This document shows positions 20,691-36,460 of a DNA stretch of 64,000 nucleotides, piece after piece. Every line of letters begins with the position of its first letter. Positions within the stretch are counted from its first letter, which is position 1. The DNA is taken from contig OU862909.1 of the NCBI GenBank assembly GCA_917880885.1, forward strand, positions 34,470,405 to 34,534,404, written 5' to 3'. The position numbers and the translations under genes were made by a program. The notes beneath the pieces are model-generated. The model saw only the letters and a program-made list of their open reading frames with translations, had not been told where the DNA came from and made no database searches. Origin of the DNA: Limnephilus marmoratus. Taxonomy: Eukaryota > Arthropoda > Insecta > Trichoptera > Limnephilidae.

Positions 20691-21164
20691 TAGTGAATTA
20701 GTAGGTACGAGAGGACTCGGATAACAGCATTTAAACGGAAGTGAATGAACATTTTTTCCCTTATCCATCTAAGTAAATCAGACTTTTTCATAAATTAAGA
20801 GGCTTAAGCAATTGACTTTTCTAATTTTTAGGATTTAATTAATTAATTGGCTAAGTAAGGCTAATCCTAAGGGGGCATACATTAATTACGTGAGCAGTTT
20901 TTCTTCCAAACTAGACCCCCCCCCCTTGGTGAGATAAATTTGGGCCAAATCGTATATTCTTTTCAAGTAGAGTGAGCTCACGTAATTAACGTATGCTCCC
21001 TAAGTTAATAATTAACCCCTGTCACTATGTATATAAATGTATAAATTCGTAATTACGTAGATTTAATATTAATTTGTAGCTTTATTCTTTTAATTCGTTC
21101 CTACCCTTTTCCCTGAATTGATTAATATTAGAATTAGAACTCTCCTGAGTAGAGGCTGAAATAC
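20690..21164. repeat. Third, diverged LTR-like segment
   Basis: Shares the order CGGAAGTGAATGAACATTTT, TTAATTAATTAATTGG, TTAATAATTAACCCCTGTCA with the 3' ends of units A and B. It is interrupted by the small MITE 20871-21000. Confidence 0.4.
20871..21000. mobile_element. TTACGTAA-ended MITE, small 130-bp copy
   Basis: The ends GGGGGCATACATTAATTACG and CGTAATTAACGTATGCTCCC are inverted and flanked by the 3-bp duplication TAA. A C tract sits in the interior. It inserted into the LTR-like segment. Confidence 0.8.
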
Positions 21165-22282
21165 CATTAGGTATTTTAATGCCAAGAATTCACAGAATCG
21201 AAAAAGATGTGCAATCTTTTCTACGATGACTTCGCTAGCGCTGGCTTGTGTCGGAAGGACTCAAAAGAGCTTAAGATTAATTTTGGACAGGAAATAGTCA
21301 AAAAATTAGAAAGCAAGCAAGAACAATATGCTCGAAAATCATTTTTACGAACGCAGCGGAAGGGGCTAATAAAATTTGGAAAGCTATGACATTAAGTCGG
21401 CAAACTACCCAATGTAAAGTTAATAAAAGGACCAGCCATAAACCTTTTTCGTTTGACCAACGGGGCCACCGCCGGCCGACTGAATTAATTCCGAAGATCT
21501 ACACCAGGGCCAAGCAGGAAGACACGAGGAAGAATTTCATCACCCCGTCGGTCTCCATTTGCAGCCCGAACAGGGCTGTCCCTCTCCGCCCTTTCGGAGT
21601 GGGTTCCGAACTGACCGCGAAACCGCGTGAACCGACTCCTGCCGAGCAATTCTATATCTTTTGTGGGATCGAGATAGATAACGGACGAGATCTCTTGTCA
21701 GATTTGTGTGACTTTATATGGCTATTATTTGCCTTTTCTATGGGCCGATGTCAAATTTCAACGGTGAGCTGTCACATATTTTAGTTTATATCGTTTTAAA
21801 CACGAATTACTGCAAGTATGAATGATTAGTTATTCATTTAATGTACGTTTTAAGTTGTATACTGTGGTAATATGCACGGCACGGCAATAAAATCGGCGAA
21901 ACTAGCCTGATACCCATGGAAAAAGCAGTTGAAAGAAAAAGCAATTGGGTTCAACCAGGACGATTAGTGCGTACTCAGGACTCCATCATCAGCAAACAAG
22001 GGAAGTGACTGAACTTTTTATTTGTTATAACCTTTGAAGTGATCAGACTCTTTACGATTTAAGGACTTTTACGTAGAATTAAGCAACAGACATTCTAATT
22101 TTAAGAACTAATTAATTAAATAGTTATAAGACTAACACTAGATTAATAATCAACACCTGTCATTCTACATTAATAGAAAAAAATGTCATTTTTAAATCAG
22201 TGGCCTATTAATTGTTTTTTCCTTAATTTTAATTTAATAGTTTAAGTTTGAACTCGCTATAAGTAGCGGGCATATCAAGGCG
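21165..22282. repeat. LTR-retroelement-like repeat, unit B
   Basis: It begins TTAGGTATTTTAATGCCAA and ends CGGGCATATCAA. A 60-residue lysine-rich frame at 21207-21389 (SKELKINFGQEIVKKLE) is unrecognised. At 21640-21830 it also contains a block (CTGCCGAGCAATTC, TTTTGTGGGATCGAG) matching the foldback MITE at 35983-36248. Confidence 0.45.
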
Positions 22283-22295
22283 TATTAATTTCATA

Positions 22296-22495
22296 AAACT
22301 TTTTTGAAGTAAAACTTCTTTACGCACGCTTGACTTGGGGAGTAAGCTGGTGAATGCGTGATGAGAGCGTTATGAAAAGTGTGATCGGGCGAGGCGAACG
22401 GTCGGGCGAGGCGAACGGAAGTTGAGAGGGAGATATAAGTTAGTGAAGTTTTACTTCAGTCGTGTGGTTTAAAGCACACTCGTTTTTTTTATGAA
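22296..22495. repeat. Dispersed repeat with GTGTGCTTTAAACC-type end
   Basis: Blocks AGTAAAACTTCTTTACGCAC, CTTGACTTGGGGAGTAAGC and AAAGCACACTCGTTTTTT recur in reverse complement at 44460-44705, where the middle is duplicated. It is non-coding. Confidence 0.6.
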
Positions 22496-22714
22496 CGCAG
22501 CTAAAAGTTTCGATACCGATTACGTTTCTCACATCCCTATCAAATGCTTATCCAGTCCTGCGTCCTGTCTCCTGTCAAATTTGTGCTATTATTTGTCTAT
22601 GGTGGATAGTTGTCCGGCTCCTTGATTTTTCATTTTAGTATTTACCATTTGTGAACAATTTGTTCATTTTAAAACATTTTAAAGATATTATTGTAACTGC
22701 CTAATCTATTCAAA

Positions 22715-27972
<5,258 letters not shown>

Positions 27973-28047
27973 TCTCCGATGAACTCTTAATAACACTTAT
28001 TTCCATAATTTAACACTATGCTTATTTTGTTTTATTTTTTAATTTAA

Positions 28048-28053
28048 AATAAA
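28048..28053 (+). promoter_or_regulatory. Probable NEDD8 poly(A) signal
   Basis: AATAAA 76 bases after the NEDD8 stop codon in an AT-rich 3' region. Confidence 0.6.
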
Positions 28054-28571
28054 GATTTATAAAATCCAGCAAATGTCTTTTCCATGGTAATACTCATTTT
28101 CGTTTGTGAATAAATAGCCAATTAATTTTGTACCAACTTTTTCTTTTAACATGTCCATTTCCTAAAGGCCTGTTCGGACTAGAGTAATTTAGTCGAGTGG
28201 CGAGTTATTTTTTTTTATTTTATTTTTTTTATTTTATTTATTTTGGAAAATCAACAGATATTTTACACTTGTAGTAATAACAATAATAATATACATAATA
28301 CCCAATGATAGATTTTCACATAATTAAAATTATAATTAAAAAGTAAAACAAAAAGTGAGGGTCCTGTACCCATAAGAACTTAACAAAAATATAACCCTGA
28401 AAATTATTAAAAAAAAAGATATAAAAACACAATATAAACTGTAATAAATCTGCTTACAAAATTTCAAACATGAAGTAGGAGTCAGAAATTTTGTTCTCAC
28501 TTCACAACACCAATAATAATAATATGTACATTGTACATACCTACAACTCAAGAGTAAATACAATAGTAAGT

Positions 28572-30704
28572 TAAGGCGGCCAACCGTCCCGCATTCTGCG
28601 GGACCGTCCCGCATTGGCAGTTGTCGTCCCGCATTCCAATATTTACAAAAATAGTCCCGCAAATCGTCTAAAGCGTCCCGCATTCCTATATTTTTTTAAA
28701 TACTGTGTATGGTAGTCAAATAAAATTCCTCTATCTTTAGTCTATTTAAGCCATAAGTACAAGACAAAATTTGTCCCTGGAAAAGGCCCGAAGATATCGA
28801 TCTAGGGATTGGTTTATTTACGTCACAAGCAAGAGCCAGTAGTGATTGAGTTGTTTTGTTTACAAATTAGTGCACGCCGTGACACGTAATATTTATAACC
28901 CATATTTATTATTCAAATCAAATCAATTAATTTCTTAACCATGCTGACCGCGAAAAAGCGGTGTTGTAAGTTCAGTGAAGAATTGCAAAAAGAATTTCCT
29001 TTTTGGCAAAAGTGTTAACATTCATTTCTGAATGTAGTTTTAATTCGCCGCTTACAGATTTAATTTAAACCCGTTTTTTGTTCAAAATGTAAAATTCTAG
29101 TTGGATTCGTCTGCTGACATATTTCGAAGGAAAATATTCTCTTATTCGAAGTGCATTAGAAGGGACTCCACCAATTTCCAGTAAGGAACATATTCTCTTT
29201 TTCGAAGTGCATTTATAAAATTCTAGTTGCAGACTATGTAAGTGCCGCCAGAATCAAAGAGAAACCATTTTGATGTTCTGAGTGTAGTTTTAATTCACTG
29301 CATACAGATTTAATTAACCACCTTTGTGTTCAGAACATAACGATACAGTAAATAACAAGTTGCAGATTCATCCTGTACCGACTGAAGCTTTACATTTAAG
29401 TTGCAAGTCCAGAATGTAAAATTTCGTCTGCTGACATATTTCAAAGAAAAATATTCTCTTATTCAAAGTGCAGTAATAAAATTCTAGGTGCAGACTATGT
29501 ATGTGCTGCCAGAATCAAAGAGAAACCATTTTCATATTCTGGGCAGGGTTGCCAGGTCCAAAAATATACCGAACATTGAGCAAAAAAGAATTTCGAGGTG
29601 AAATTTCCCCACATATCACGGTGGTATCTTGGCAAAACCCGCGTCAGGGGGGGGGGGGGTTGTTGCAAGCAGTCAAATTATTTCGAATGATCACATTTAC
29701 GGAAGTACGTAGTCACCTAATGTGTAACAGTAATCAAAAGTAACAGTAACGAAAACAGTGAGCGCGTGCACGAAGCGGCAATATCGCACAAACTAAGTAG
29801 GGATGCTACACAATATCGATTGCCGATTGCGTCAAATCTGATAATCGAACCGCCCATACTTCGGTATTTTTGTCATACCGAACACCGAACACGTCACTAA
29901 AATACCGAACGGTTTGGTAGAATACCGAACACCTGGCAACCCTGGTTCTGGGTGTAGTTTTAATTCGCTGCATACATATTATTTAACGTAAACCAGTTAT
30001 GTGTTCGGCATGTAAAATTCCAGTTAGACTCCTCTGCTGACCTATTTCGAAGGAAATTATTCTCTTATTCGAAGTGCAGTTATAAAATTCTAGTTGCAGA
30101 CTATGTAATTAAAGTGCTGTCAGAATCAAAGAGAAACCATTTTAATGTTCTGAGTGTAGTTTTAATTCGCCGCATGCAGATTTAATTTAAACCACCTTTG
30201 TATTTAGAATGTAAAATTTCTGCTGTGGATTCATCTGCTGACGCATTTCGAAGAAAAACATTTTCTTATTCTAAGTGCATTGGAGGTTATCCACCACATA
30301 CATACCCGCCTTAGTAAAGACTCTTTTTTTATAGAACGACTCTACATTTAAATGCAGGAAGCTAGACCTATTCTAAATGCAGGTATAAAATTCCAGTTGA
30401 ATACTACGTATGTATTGCTAGAATTAATTAACCATTTTCATGTTCTGAGTGTAGTTTTAATTCGCCGCATACAAATATAATTTAAACTATTTTTGGGTTC
30501 AGAATAAACAACCAATGAAATAACAAGATGAATAGGCATCCTATTACATGGACATCATTCTCGATTTCCGATTGTGGTAGAATTTCAATTTGTGGTAAAA
30601 TTCATGAACATGATTTTTTTTAAAAGGATTCCCCCCCCCCCCCCCCCCCCCCCCGGCTGACACCCACTGTCCCGCATTGATATATCATAAAGTTGGCCGC
30701 CTTA
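28572..30704. mobile_element. hAT-type element (TAAGGCGGCCAAC ends) with internal repeats
   Basis: The ends TAAGGCGGCCAAC and GTTGGCCGCCTTA are flanked by the exact 8-bp duplication TAGTAAGT (28564-28571, 30705-30712). Inside the left end are four GTCCCGCATT-type motifs and one at the right. The body contains five imperfect 200-300-bp units, each with GTAGTTTTAATTCGCCGCA (about 29033, 29283, 29953, 30155, 30451). It carries the nested element 29544-29944 and a C homopolymer near 30630. Confidence 0.88.
29544..29944. mobile_element. Third-level nested hAT-type element (CAGGGTTGCCAGGT ends)
   Basis: The ends CAGGGTTGCCAGGTCC and CACCTGGCAACCCTG are flanked by ATTCTGGG and GTTCTGGG, an 8-bp duplication with one mismatch. 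It is 401 bp and rich in TACCGAACA motifs. It is inserted between repeat units of the element 28572-30704. Confidence 0.82.
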
Positions 30705-30772
30705 TAGTAAGTCGTATGCAACTGGAAAGGATTCAAAGCAATAACATGGTAACTTGCAATACGGTCAAAAAA

Positions 30773-31372
30773 TTATTTAATGTTGACTATGACATACTTT
30801 TTTAAGGTACTTAAATTACATGAGAATACGTCTATATCATTAAAATTCTTATCAAATACATTACATGTTCTGAATATAAAAGCATTTTGTCTGAGATTAG
30901 TAGAACATTTTTGAAGATGAAAAATTGATTTTTCTCTGGTTCTAACGGAGGGGACTCTAAAATTAATCTCAGCCAAAAGGGGCGAACAATCAATAAAACC
31001 ATTGATAATTTTATGAAGATATATTATATCTGCGGAGTCTCTTCTAATTTTTAATAATTTAAGTCCATAAGGGTCCTGCAAGCTGTTAATGTTATGATAA
31101 CCAATATTAAACTTGAAATTTAAATGATGAACAAATTTTCTTTGGATGGCTTCGATGCGTTTAATATAAATATTATATTGAGGATTCCATATTTGAGAAG
31201 CGAATTCAAGATGACTGCGAACATATGAAAAATACAATATTTTAAGTGTTTGGATGTTCTTGAATTCTTTTCCAATACGGAATAAGAATCCTAACATTCT
31301 AAGGGCTTTCTTCACAATCATATTAATATGTGCCTCGAATGTAAGTTTACTATCAAGTAGAGAATTTAGTAG
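30773..31372 (-). pseudogene. Jockey-type LINE ORF2 C-terminus
   Basis: On the - strand the frame runs from LNSLLDSKLTFEAHIN through IVKKALRMLGFLFRIGKEF, LYFSYVRSHLEFASQIWNP and IEAIQRKFVHHL. This is the thumb and post-polymerase region of jockey-like reverse transcriptases. The polymerase core with YADD is absent because of 5' truncation. The last ~180 residues are uninterrupted, so the insertion is fairly recent. Confidence 0.8.
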
Positions 31373-31377
31373 CTATA

Positions 31378-31445
31378 CATAGCACAATGGGCCTATGGCC
31401 TAAGTGCTTACGGGAACTAGTCGTAAACCGTATCCGCAAATAATA
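31378..31445 (+). repeat. 3' end fragment of the LINE family at 7862-9534
   Basis: CAATGGGCCTATGGCCTAAG and CTTACGGGAACTAGTCGTAA match, in the opposite orientation, the 3' untranslated end of the 7862-9534 element (GTGAGTACTTAGGCC and GGTTTACCA). Only about 65 bases remain. Confidence 0.6.
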
Positions 31446-31845
31446 TAAAAAATAGTAGCTACTAAACGTATAAAAAAAAAAAAATTATTTGAGTACTTAG
31501 TTTAATCAGTGGTTTAGTCTAATCAATCCATTTTGTTCTATTTTCCGGGTGTTAGCACCCCCAATTTCAATGCTCACTGGCTCAACCATCAAACAAGTAC
31601 TAACCTGTTGTTTTAGTAGTGTTCTTTAGCTGCTGCAAAAATGTCATTTTGTTGGAGCGAAGATGCAACTCTAAAATGTGTAATGCTATATTTATTTTCT
31701 ACTATCTTTTTACTGTATTTATTGTATGTTCGTATCCATAGTTTCATTACTTTCATCTCACTAATTTCTTCTTCCACCTCTAAAACATTTGTAATTACCC
31801 TTGTTCGTTCAATGGAAGATGTTCCGAGGAACTTGCGTCATTGAT

Positions 31846-32463
31846 CCCTTTGGAACCGGTGCATAATCGGGAAATATGCCAAGCACGTGCCCAACATAAG
31901 TACACGGTTGACATTTGTCACATGAGAATGGGTCGTTTCTTGTGTTCAACAGCTCGGCTGGCTAGACTAGCTGCGTTAACTATGCACGCAGTAATAGTAT
32001 AAAGAAATGATTATTTTTTGCAACCTGTGGATAAATAGAATAATACTGGCTGATTCTCGAAAAGTGGATTTCCTAATTTTAAAATTGCTGTTCAATGCAG
32101 GATAGAAATAGTAAAAAAATAAATATTTTTAGTTTGGAGCAATTTATTATCACTTTTTGTTACAACATCATTTACACACACATAATATTGTAATAATTAC
32201 ATTTAAAATTGTTTTAATTGTATTCTAGGTACTTAAAGTATTGTTAAAATAAATCTAATACATCACAACATTATTTCATATTCAGGAATGTGTTTTAATT
32301 TGCACCAGACTTTTATAAAATTACTTAGGGTTTTATTAAGATAATTGGTTAGGGGTTGAAGAAGCGAAGATGAAATTTATTTTTAAAGAACCTCTTTGCA
32401 AAGATTGAAAATGAATTTCAATCCTCTGTTACATTCTCACACACATCTTTGGGTATGACTAGA
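31846..32463. other. No gene recognised; contains a dispersed repeat block
   Basis: The block CACATGAGAATGGGTCGTTT with CAACAGCTCGGCTG near 31920-31975 recurs inverted at about 26320-26395 inside the nested hAT element. The rest is AT-rich with no exon-like frame. Confidence 0.4.
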
Positions 32464-32465
32464 AT

Positions 32466-32815
32466 AAATGCTTGATGTTTGCACACAACACAGAACAATG
32501 TAATGTAGCATACTTACACACAACACAGCGATGTAATGATGTTTACACACAGAAATGTAATGGATGTATGTTTACACACAGCACAGAGCAATGTAATGTT
32601 GCATGCTTACACACAACACAGCAATGTAATGATGCATGTTTATACACAACACAGAGCAATGTAATGTTGCATGGTTACACACAACACTGATGCATGTTCA
32701 TACACAACACAGAGCAATGCAATGTTGCATGCTTACACACAACACAGAGCAATGTAATCTTGCATGTTTACTAACAATACATGGCAATGTAATGTTGCAT
32801 GCTTACTAGAAAGAT
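32466..32815. repeat. Minisatellite, about ten 23-37-bp units
   Basis: Units follow ACACAACACAGAGCAATG then TAATGTTGCATGCTTAC, typically 35 bp, with shorter variants of 23-33 bp. The array creates a spurious 72-residue repetitive reading frame. Confidence 0.9.
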
Positions 32816-33496
32816 TATTATCCAAATCAATACATTGTAATAATATGAATGGATACAAGATAGCAAAGCAATTAACAAATTAAAGACTGGAATGCTATTT
32901 AAATGATTTTGAGTCATTGAACAGATAAGTCAAAGATTTTGCCTCCATAAACATCTTGGAACACAAATACATTTAGTTTACCAAGCACTGGTTTACAATA
33001 TCACCAACATTAAAATACAACACTTCCCTTCATCGGCCACCGCTACGAAAAGGCACCTCCGCGTGTCCCGTTCTTCTCATCCCCACAACATACTTATATT
33101 ATAATACTATTATAACAAAGCATATTAGTATATTTTATGAGTCGCAAATTATCGTTAGATTAAAAACTATCTAGAAGATTATAGGTAGATATATTTTGAA
33201 ATCTTGAAAGAGTATTTTAGAATGATGCATCAATCATGTTTCATAAAGTGTTTGTTAGTTGAGAGATTCTAGGTTTTAAATCTTTAATATCTCTACGGAT
33301 ACTGGACCAGCTGCTTAGAGTAGCTCAGTCTGTCTCTCTTGGCGGAGGCCATAACCCTCGAGTTCGCTAGCTCGTTAGCTCACCATACATCACAACTAAA
33401 TAATAAGTACCTAAACTTACATTACCTAATCTCGTACATTACATTCCGGTTCTGTAAAGGAGAATATGGATTTCATGTGTGGAGCTAGCACATATA
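32816..33496. other. No recognised feature
   Basis: AT-rich, with no coding frame or terminal repeats found. Confidence 0.4.
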
Positions 33497-33758
33497 CAGT
33501 AGACTCCCCGGTTGATAGTAAGAAAGATGGTATAAAAATTAGCACAGAAATAAACTTCGTGGTTTTTTTTTTATACGTAATCCCGACATTCTGTTCATCG
33601 ATGTTACAAATTTATTATCTTTATTAGGGAATGGATATTGCATATCATCCTAGTTCAGGCAATTAAGAAATAAATCTGATCATTTGAACTTTGTTCTATT
33701 AGCATGTTTTCCATTATTTTAGAACACATTTCGTTCATGCCACCGTAATATGTCGTAA

Positions 33759-34243
33759 GGGGCCATTCAAGTATTACGTAACGCACTTGGGGGAGGGGGG
33801 GGTCTTGTGAAACGTTACGGTGCGTTATCAGGGGAGGGAGGGGGGGGTTTGAACAACGCGTTACGTAACATGTTTTTCTTTATTTAGATAAAAAAAACTA
33901 GGGTATTAAAATCTTCTAAGTTGGCAACTATTTTCGTTCTCGAAATCTCTTGTTTTATTTATTACCGCTAACGCGATTAAAACAAGAAAAAAGGTATTTA
34001 AGCAAATTTCCAGTACTTTGCGCAACTTATTTACGACTTTCAGGTAAAAATTGTCACTTGGGCATTACGTAACGTTTAGGGGGAGGGGGAGGGTACAGAA
34101 AAACGTTACGGCATGGGGGGGGGGTGGTTTAAAAATTGCAAAAAGTTGGTCATGTAGTATGGGTAAGTTGCCTTACATGGGGGGGAGTGGGGGTCAAAAA
34201 TCTTTGAAAAAAATTTGCGTTACGTAATACTTGGAACGCCCCC
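33759..34243. mobile_element. TTACGTAA-ended MITE, 485-bp copy
   Basis: The left end GGGGCCATTCAAGTATTACG and right end CGTAATACTTGGAACGCCCC are inverted. Several G runs lie inside both ends. TAA precedes the left end but the right flank is ACA, so the duplication is not preserved. Part of the 38958-39119 type (AGTTGGTCATGTAGTATGGG) is embedded. Confidence 0.75.
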
Positions 34244-34321
34244 ACAAAATACAAATTTTACAAGAGAGTGAAAAAACAGCATAACTGCACAAATAATAAA
34301 CACAATATTGGGACCAAGTAA

Positions 34322-34570
34322 TTTTAACCCAAGTGGTATAAGACATATACCTACGTTAATCTTAAAAACGGATATCGAATGATTTTTCTAGGTCATGATA
34401 TTTTGCCAGACGGTGTGTTTATTGTCGCCTTCGGCATATTGGAACGAAGAAATTTTAACCCAAGTGGGATAAGACATGTACGTTAATCTTAAAAACAGAT
34501 ATCAAATGATTTTTCTAGGTTATGATATTTTGCCAGACGATGTGTTTATCACCAAATACACTGGAAAAAT
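34322..34570 (+). repeat. Internal tandem duplication, about 120-130 bp
   Basis: TTTTAACCCAAGTGG followed by TAATCTTAAAAACGGATATC and TATTTTGCCAGACG occurs twice in direct orientation (starting near 34322 and 34452). Confidence 0.85.
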
Positions 34571-34905
34571 ATTAAAAAGGCATTTTTGCATATTATGTGG
34601 TAGCTTACGACATATTATGGTTGCACAGACGATTTGCTTGTTTCATGTTTTTGCATATTTAACCTTCCCTGGTTATTACATTCCTGCTCTTCGATTGCAA
34701 AATTATGCTTATTTACAAATTGCATAAATTTTTTCATCAAAAATTCTGTTTGCTTGCCCGTACGTGTCGCCAGATGGTTATATTGTAACGAGGTTGGTCT
34801 TTATTTGAAGTATCATTGTTATTAAAAATGTTTGGTACCCATTTCTTTACCGTACCAATTAATCCTATAGTCGGTTAACGAGACCTGGGATGTTGGAGTC
34901 TACTG

Positions 34906-35740
34906 TATGTGAAATGGTGAAGTAATATATATTTTTTTATTTACATGGATTTACAATTTACCTTAAAACGTACATAAATATAATTGAGTATTTAGCTAAA
35001 ACATTATTTATCATAAAATGTTGCGAATAACAATTTCCTTCATACTATGTGGTATATATTTTATGTTTCCGCACCGCTATCTTCTAAAAAATATTTTCTT
35101 TTTATGCAGGTAAGTATGTATATCCTTTAACTAGGACGGAAACATGAATAACAAATGTTTAACAGTGACACGATTGGGAATTGCACATTAATAAAAGTTC
35201 AAATTCAATCAATTTCAACTTAATTAACATGTTTAAAAGGCGGTATCAGTGATTAATTTTTCTCACTAAAAATGTATAATACATAATAATATAAAGTAGC
35301 AAACTTCTTTGGAATATTTGCATTTACTTTATTGTTTAAAAATATTGCATGATCTTGCAGATTTACATTTAGTATGAAAGGGGAAATGAAACTATCAATT
35401 AACTTAAAAAAATATAACAATTTATCAGTAAAATAATGCAGGTAGCTCTGCTGATCTTCTAATCGTGGGAATTCTTTGAATCTGTGGACAAATAAAACAA
35501 ATGACATTAGATTGGTATCCTTCCATAGATTAGTCTCTCAAATACAAAATAGAGATTCTTGCTTGCATAGCGGTGTTCAGACTGTATCGGAATCAGAGGA
35601 CTACTATGGGCGTAAATAGGATTAACTGTTTCAGAACCAATTGGTTTGCACAAATACATCCAAAATTTCGCTCTTTAATGATTTGCTTGTACGAAAAGTG
35701 CACTCATTAAAATGTTTTGCTAGATTCATATGTTGATACA
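34906..35740. other. No recognised feature
   Basis: AT-rich. An 84-residue - strand frame at 35253-35507 is unrecognised and lacks clear splice context. Confidence 0.35.
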
Positions 35741-35741
35741 A

Positions 35742-36350
35742 CAAACAAGAATAACATACTATATAATTTGAGATTACTGAACCTGAGCGCTAGATGTTAA
35801 AAGAATCAGAATCAGAGACACTTTTGGAAATACGTAATGATAAAATGGCATGCGTATCACAATGTCGTTAATTCTTTTACAAAATGATTCCTTCCTGGTA
35901 AATATACGCAAAAAAGAATAACATAAGTACTCCATAATATTTGAGATTACTGAACTTTAGCACTGGATTTTAAAAGGATCTGCCGAGCGATTCTGCATCT
36001 TTTGTGGGATCGTTATCGAGATAACGGACATGATCTCCTGTCAGATTTGTGTGATTTTTACACATTTACTGTCACATATTTTAGTTTAGATCATTTTAAA
36101 CACGAATTCCTGCAAGTATGCACGATTATTTATTCATTTAATGTACGTTATACATAGAAAAAGAAAATAAATCACATAAATCTGACAGGAGATCACGTCC
36201 GTAATCCCGAAAATGATTCCACAAAAGATATAGAATCGCTCGGCAGAATCAAAGAAACTTTTGGAAATGTGTAATGATGAAATAGTATGAACATCACAAC
36301 GTAGTTAATTCCTTCATAAAATTATTCCTTCCTGGTAAATTATGTATGTA
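35742..36350. repeat. Direct duplication of about 165 bp, second unit split by a foldback MITE
   Basis: Blocks AAGAATAACAT, TTTGAGATTACTGAAC, ACTTTTGGAAAT and TCCTTCCTGGTAAAT appear in order twice. The second unit is interrupted at TTTAAAAGGATC by the element 35983-36248. Confidence 0.7.
35983..36248. mobile_element. Foldback MITE (CTGCCGAGCGATTCT ends)
   Basis: The left arm CTGCCGAGCGATTCTGCATC and the right arm ATAGAATCGCTCGGCAG are inverted. The arms, about 85 bp, include CTCCTGTCAGATTTGTG / AAATCTGACAGGAGATC. A diverged copy lies at 21640-21830. Confidence 0.8.
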
Positions 36351-36460
36351 AAAAATTATTCAAAAGCAATATTTTCAGCAAACGATAATTATGTATATTA
36401 TGAGAAATTATTACTATCTTTCACTCTCACTTTCGAGTAGTGAAAAAACTTACCAGTTAT

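Larger units (their letters stand above)
28204..31375 (-). mobile_element. 5'-truncated jockey-like LINE, split by hAT insertion
   Basis: The T-rich start at 28204-28240 is the - strand poly(A) tail. The 3' part (28241-28571 and 30705-30772) is separated by the nested hAT element 28572-30704. Coding sequence lies at 30773-31372. The 5' break is near 31375, where the 3' end of another LINE (31378-31445) is joined. Confidence 0.7.
33497..34905. mobile_element. pogo/Tigger-like non-autonomous element
   Basis: The ends CAGTAGACTCCCCGGTT and TGGAGTCTACTG are inverted and flanked by TA. It is 1.41 kb, with no transposase. A TTACGTAA-type MITE (33759-34243) is nested and an internal 120-bp tandem duplication lies at 34322-34570. 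Confidence 0.75.

Noticed and set aside
31641..31844. 67-residue frame starting MSFCWSEDATLKC
   Set aside because: The start looks transposon-like but the rest is hydrophobic AT-rich translation with no domain; evidence is too thin to call.
32472..32690. 72-residue Cys/His-rich repetitive protein
   Set aside because: It is translated minisatellite; no gene context.
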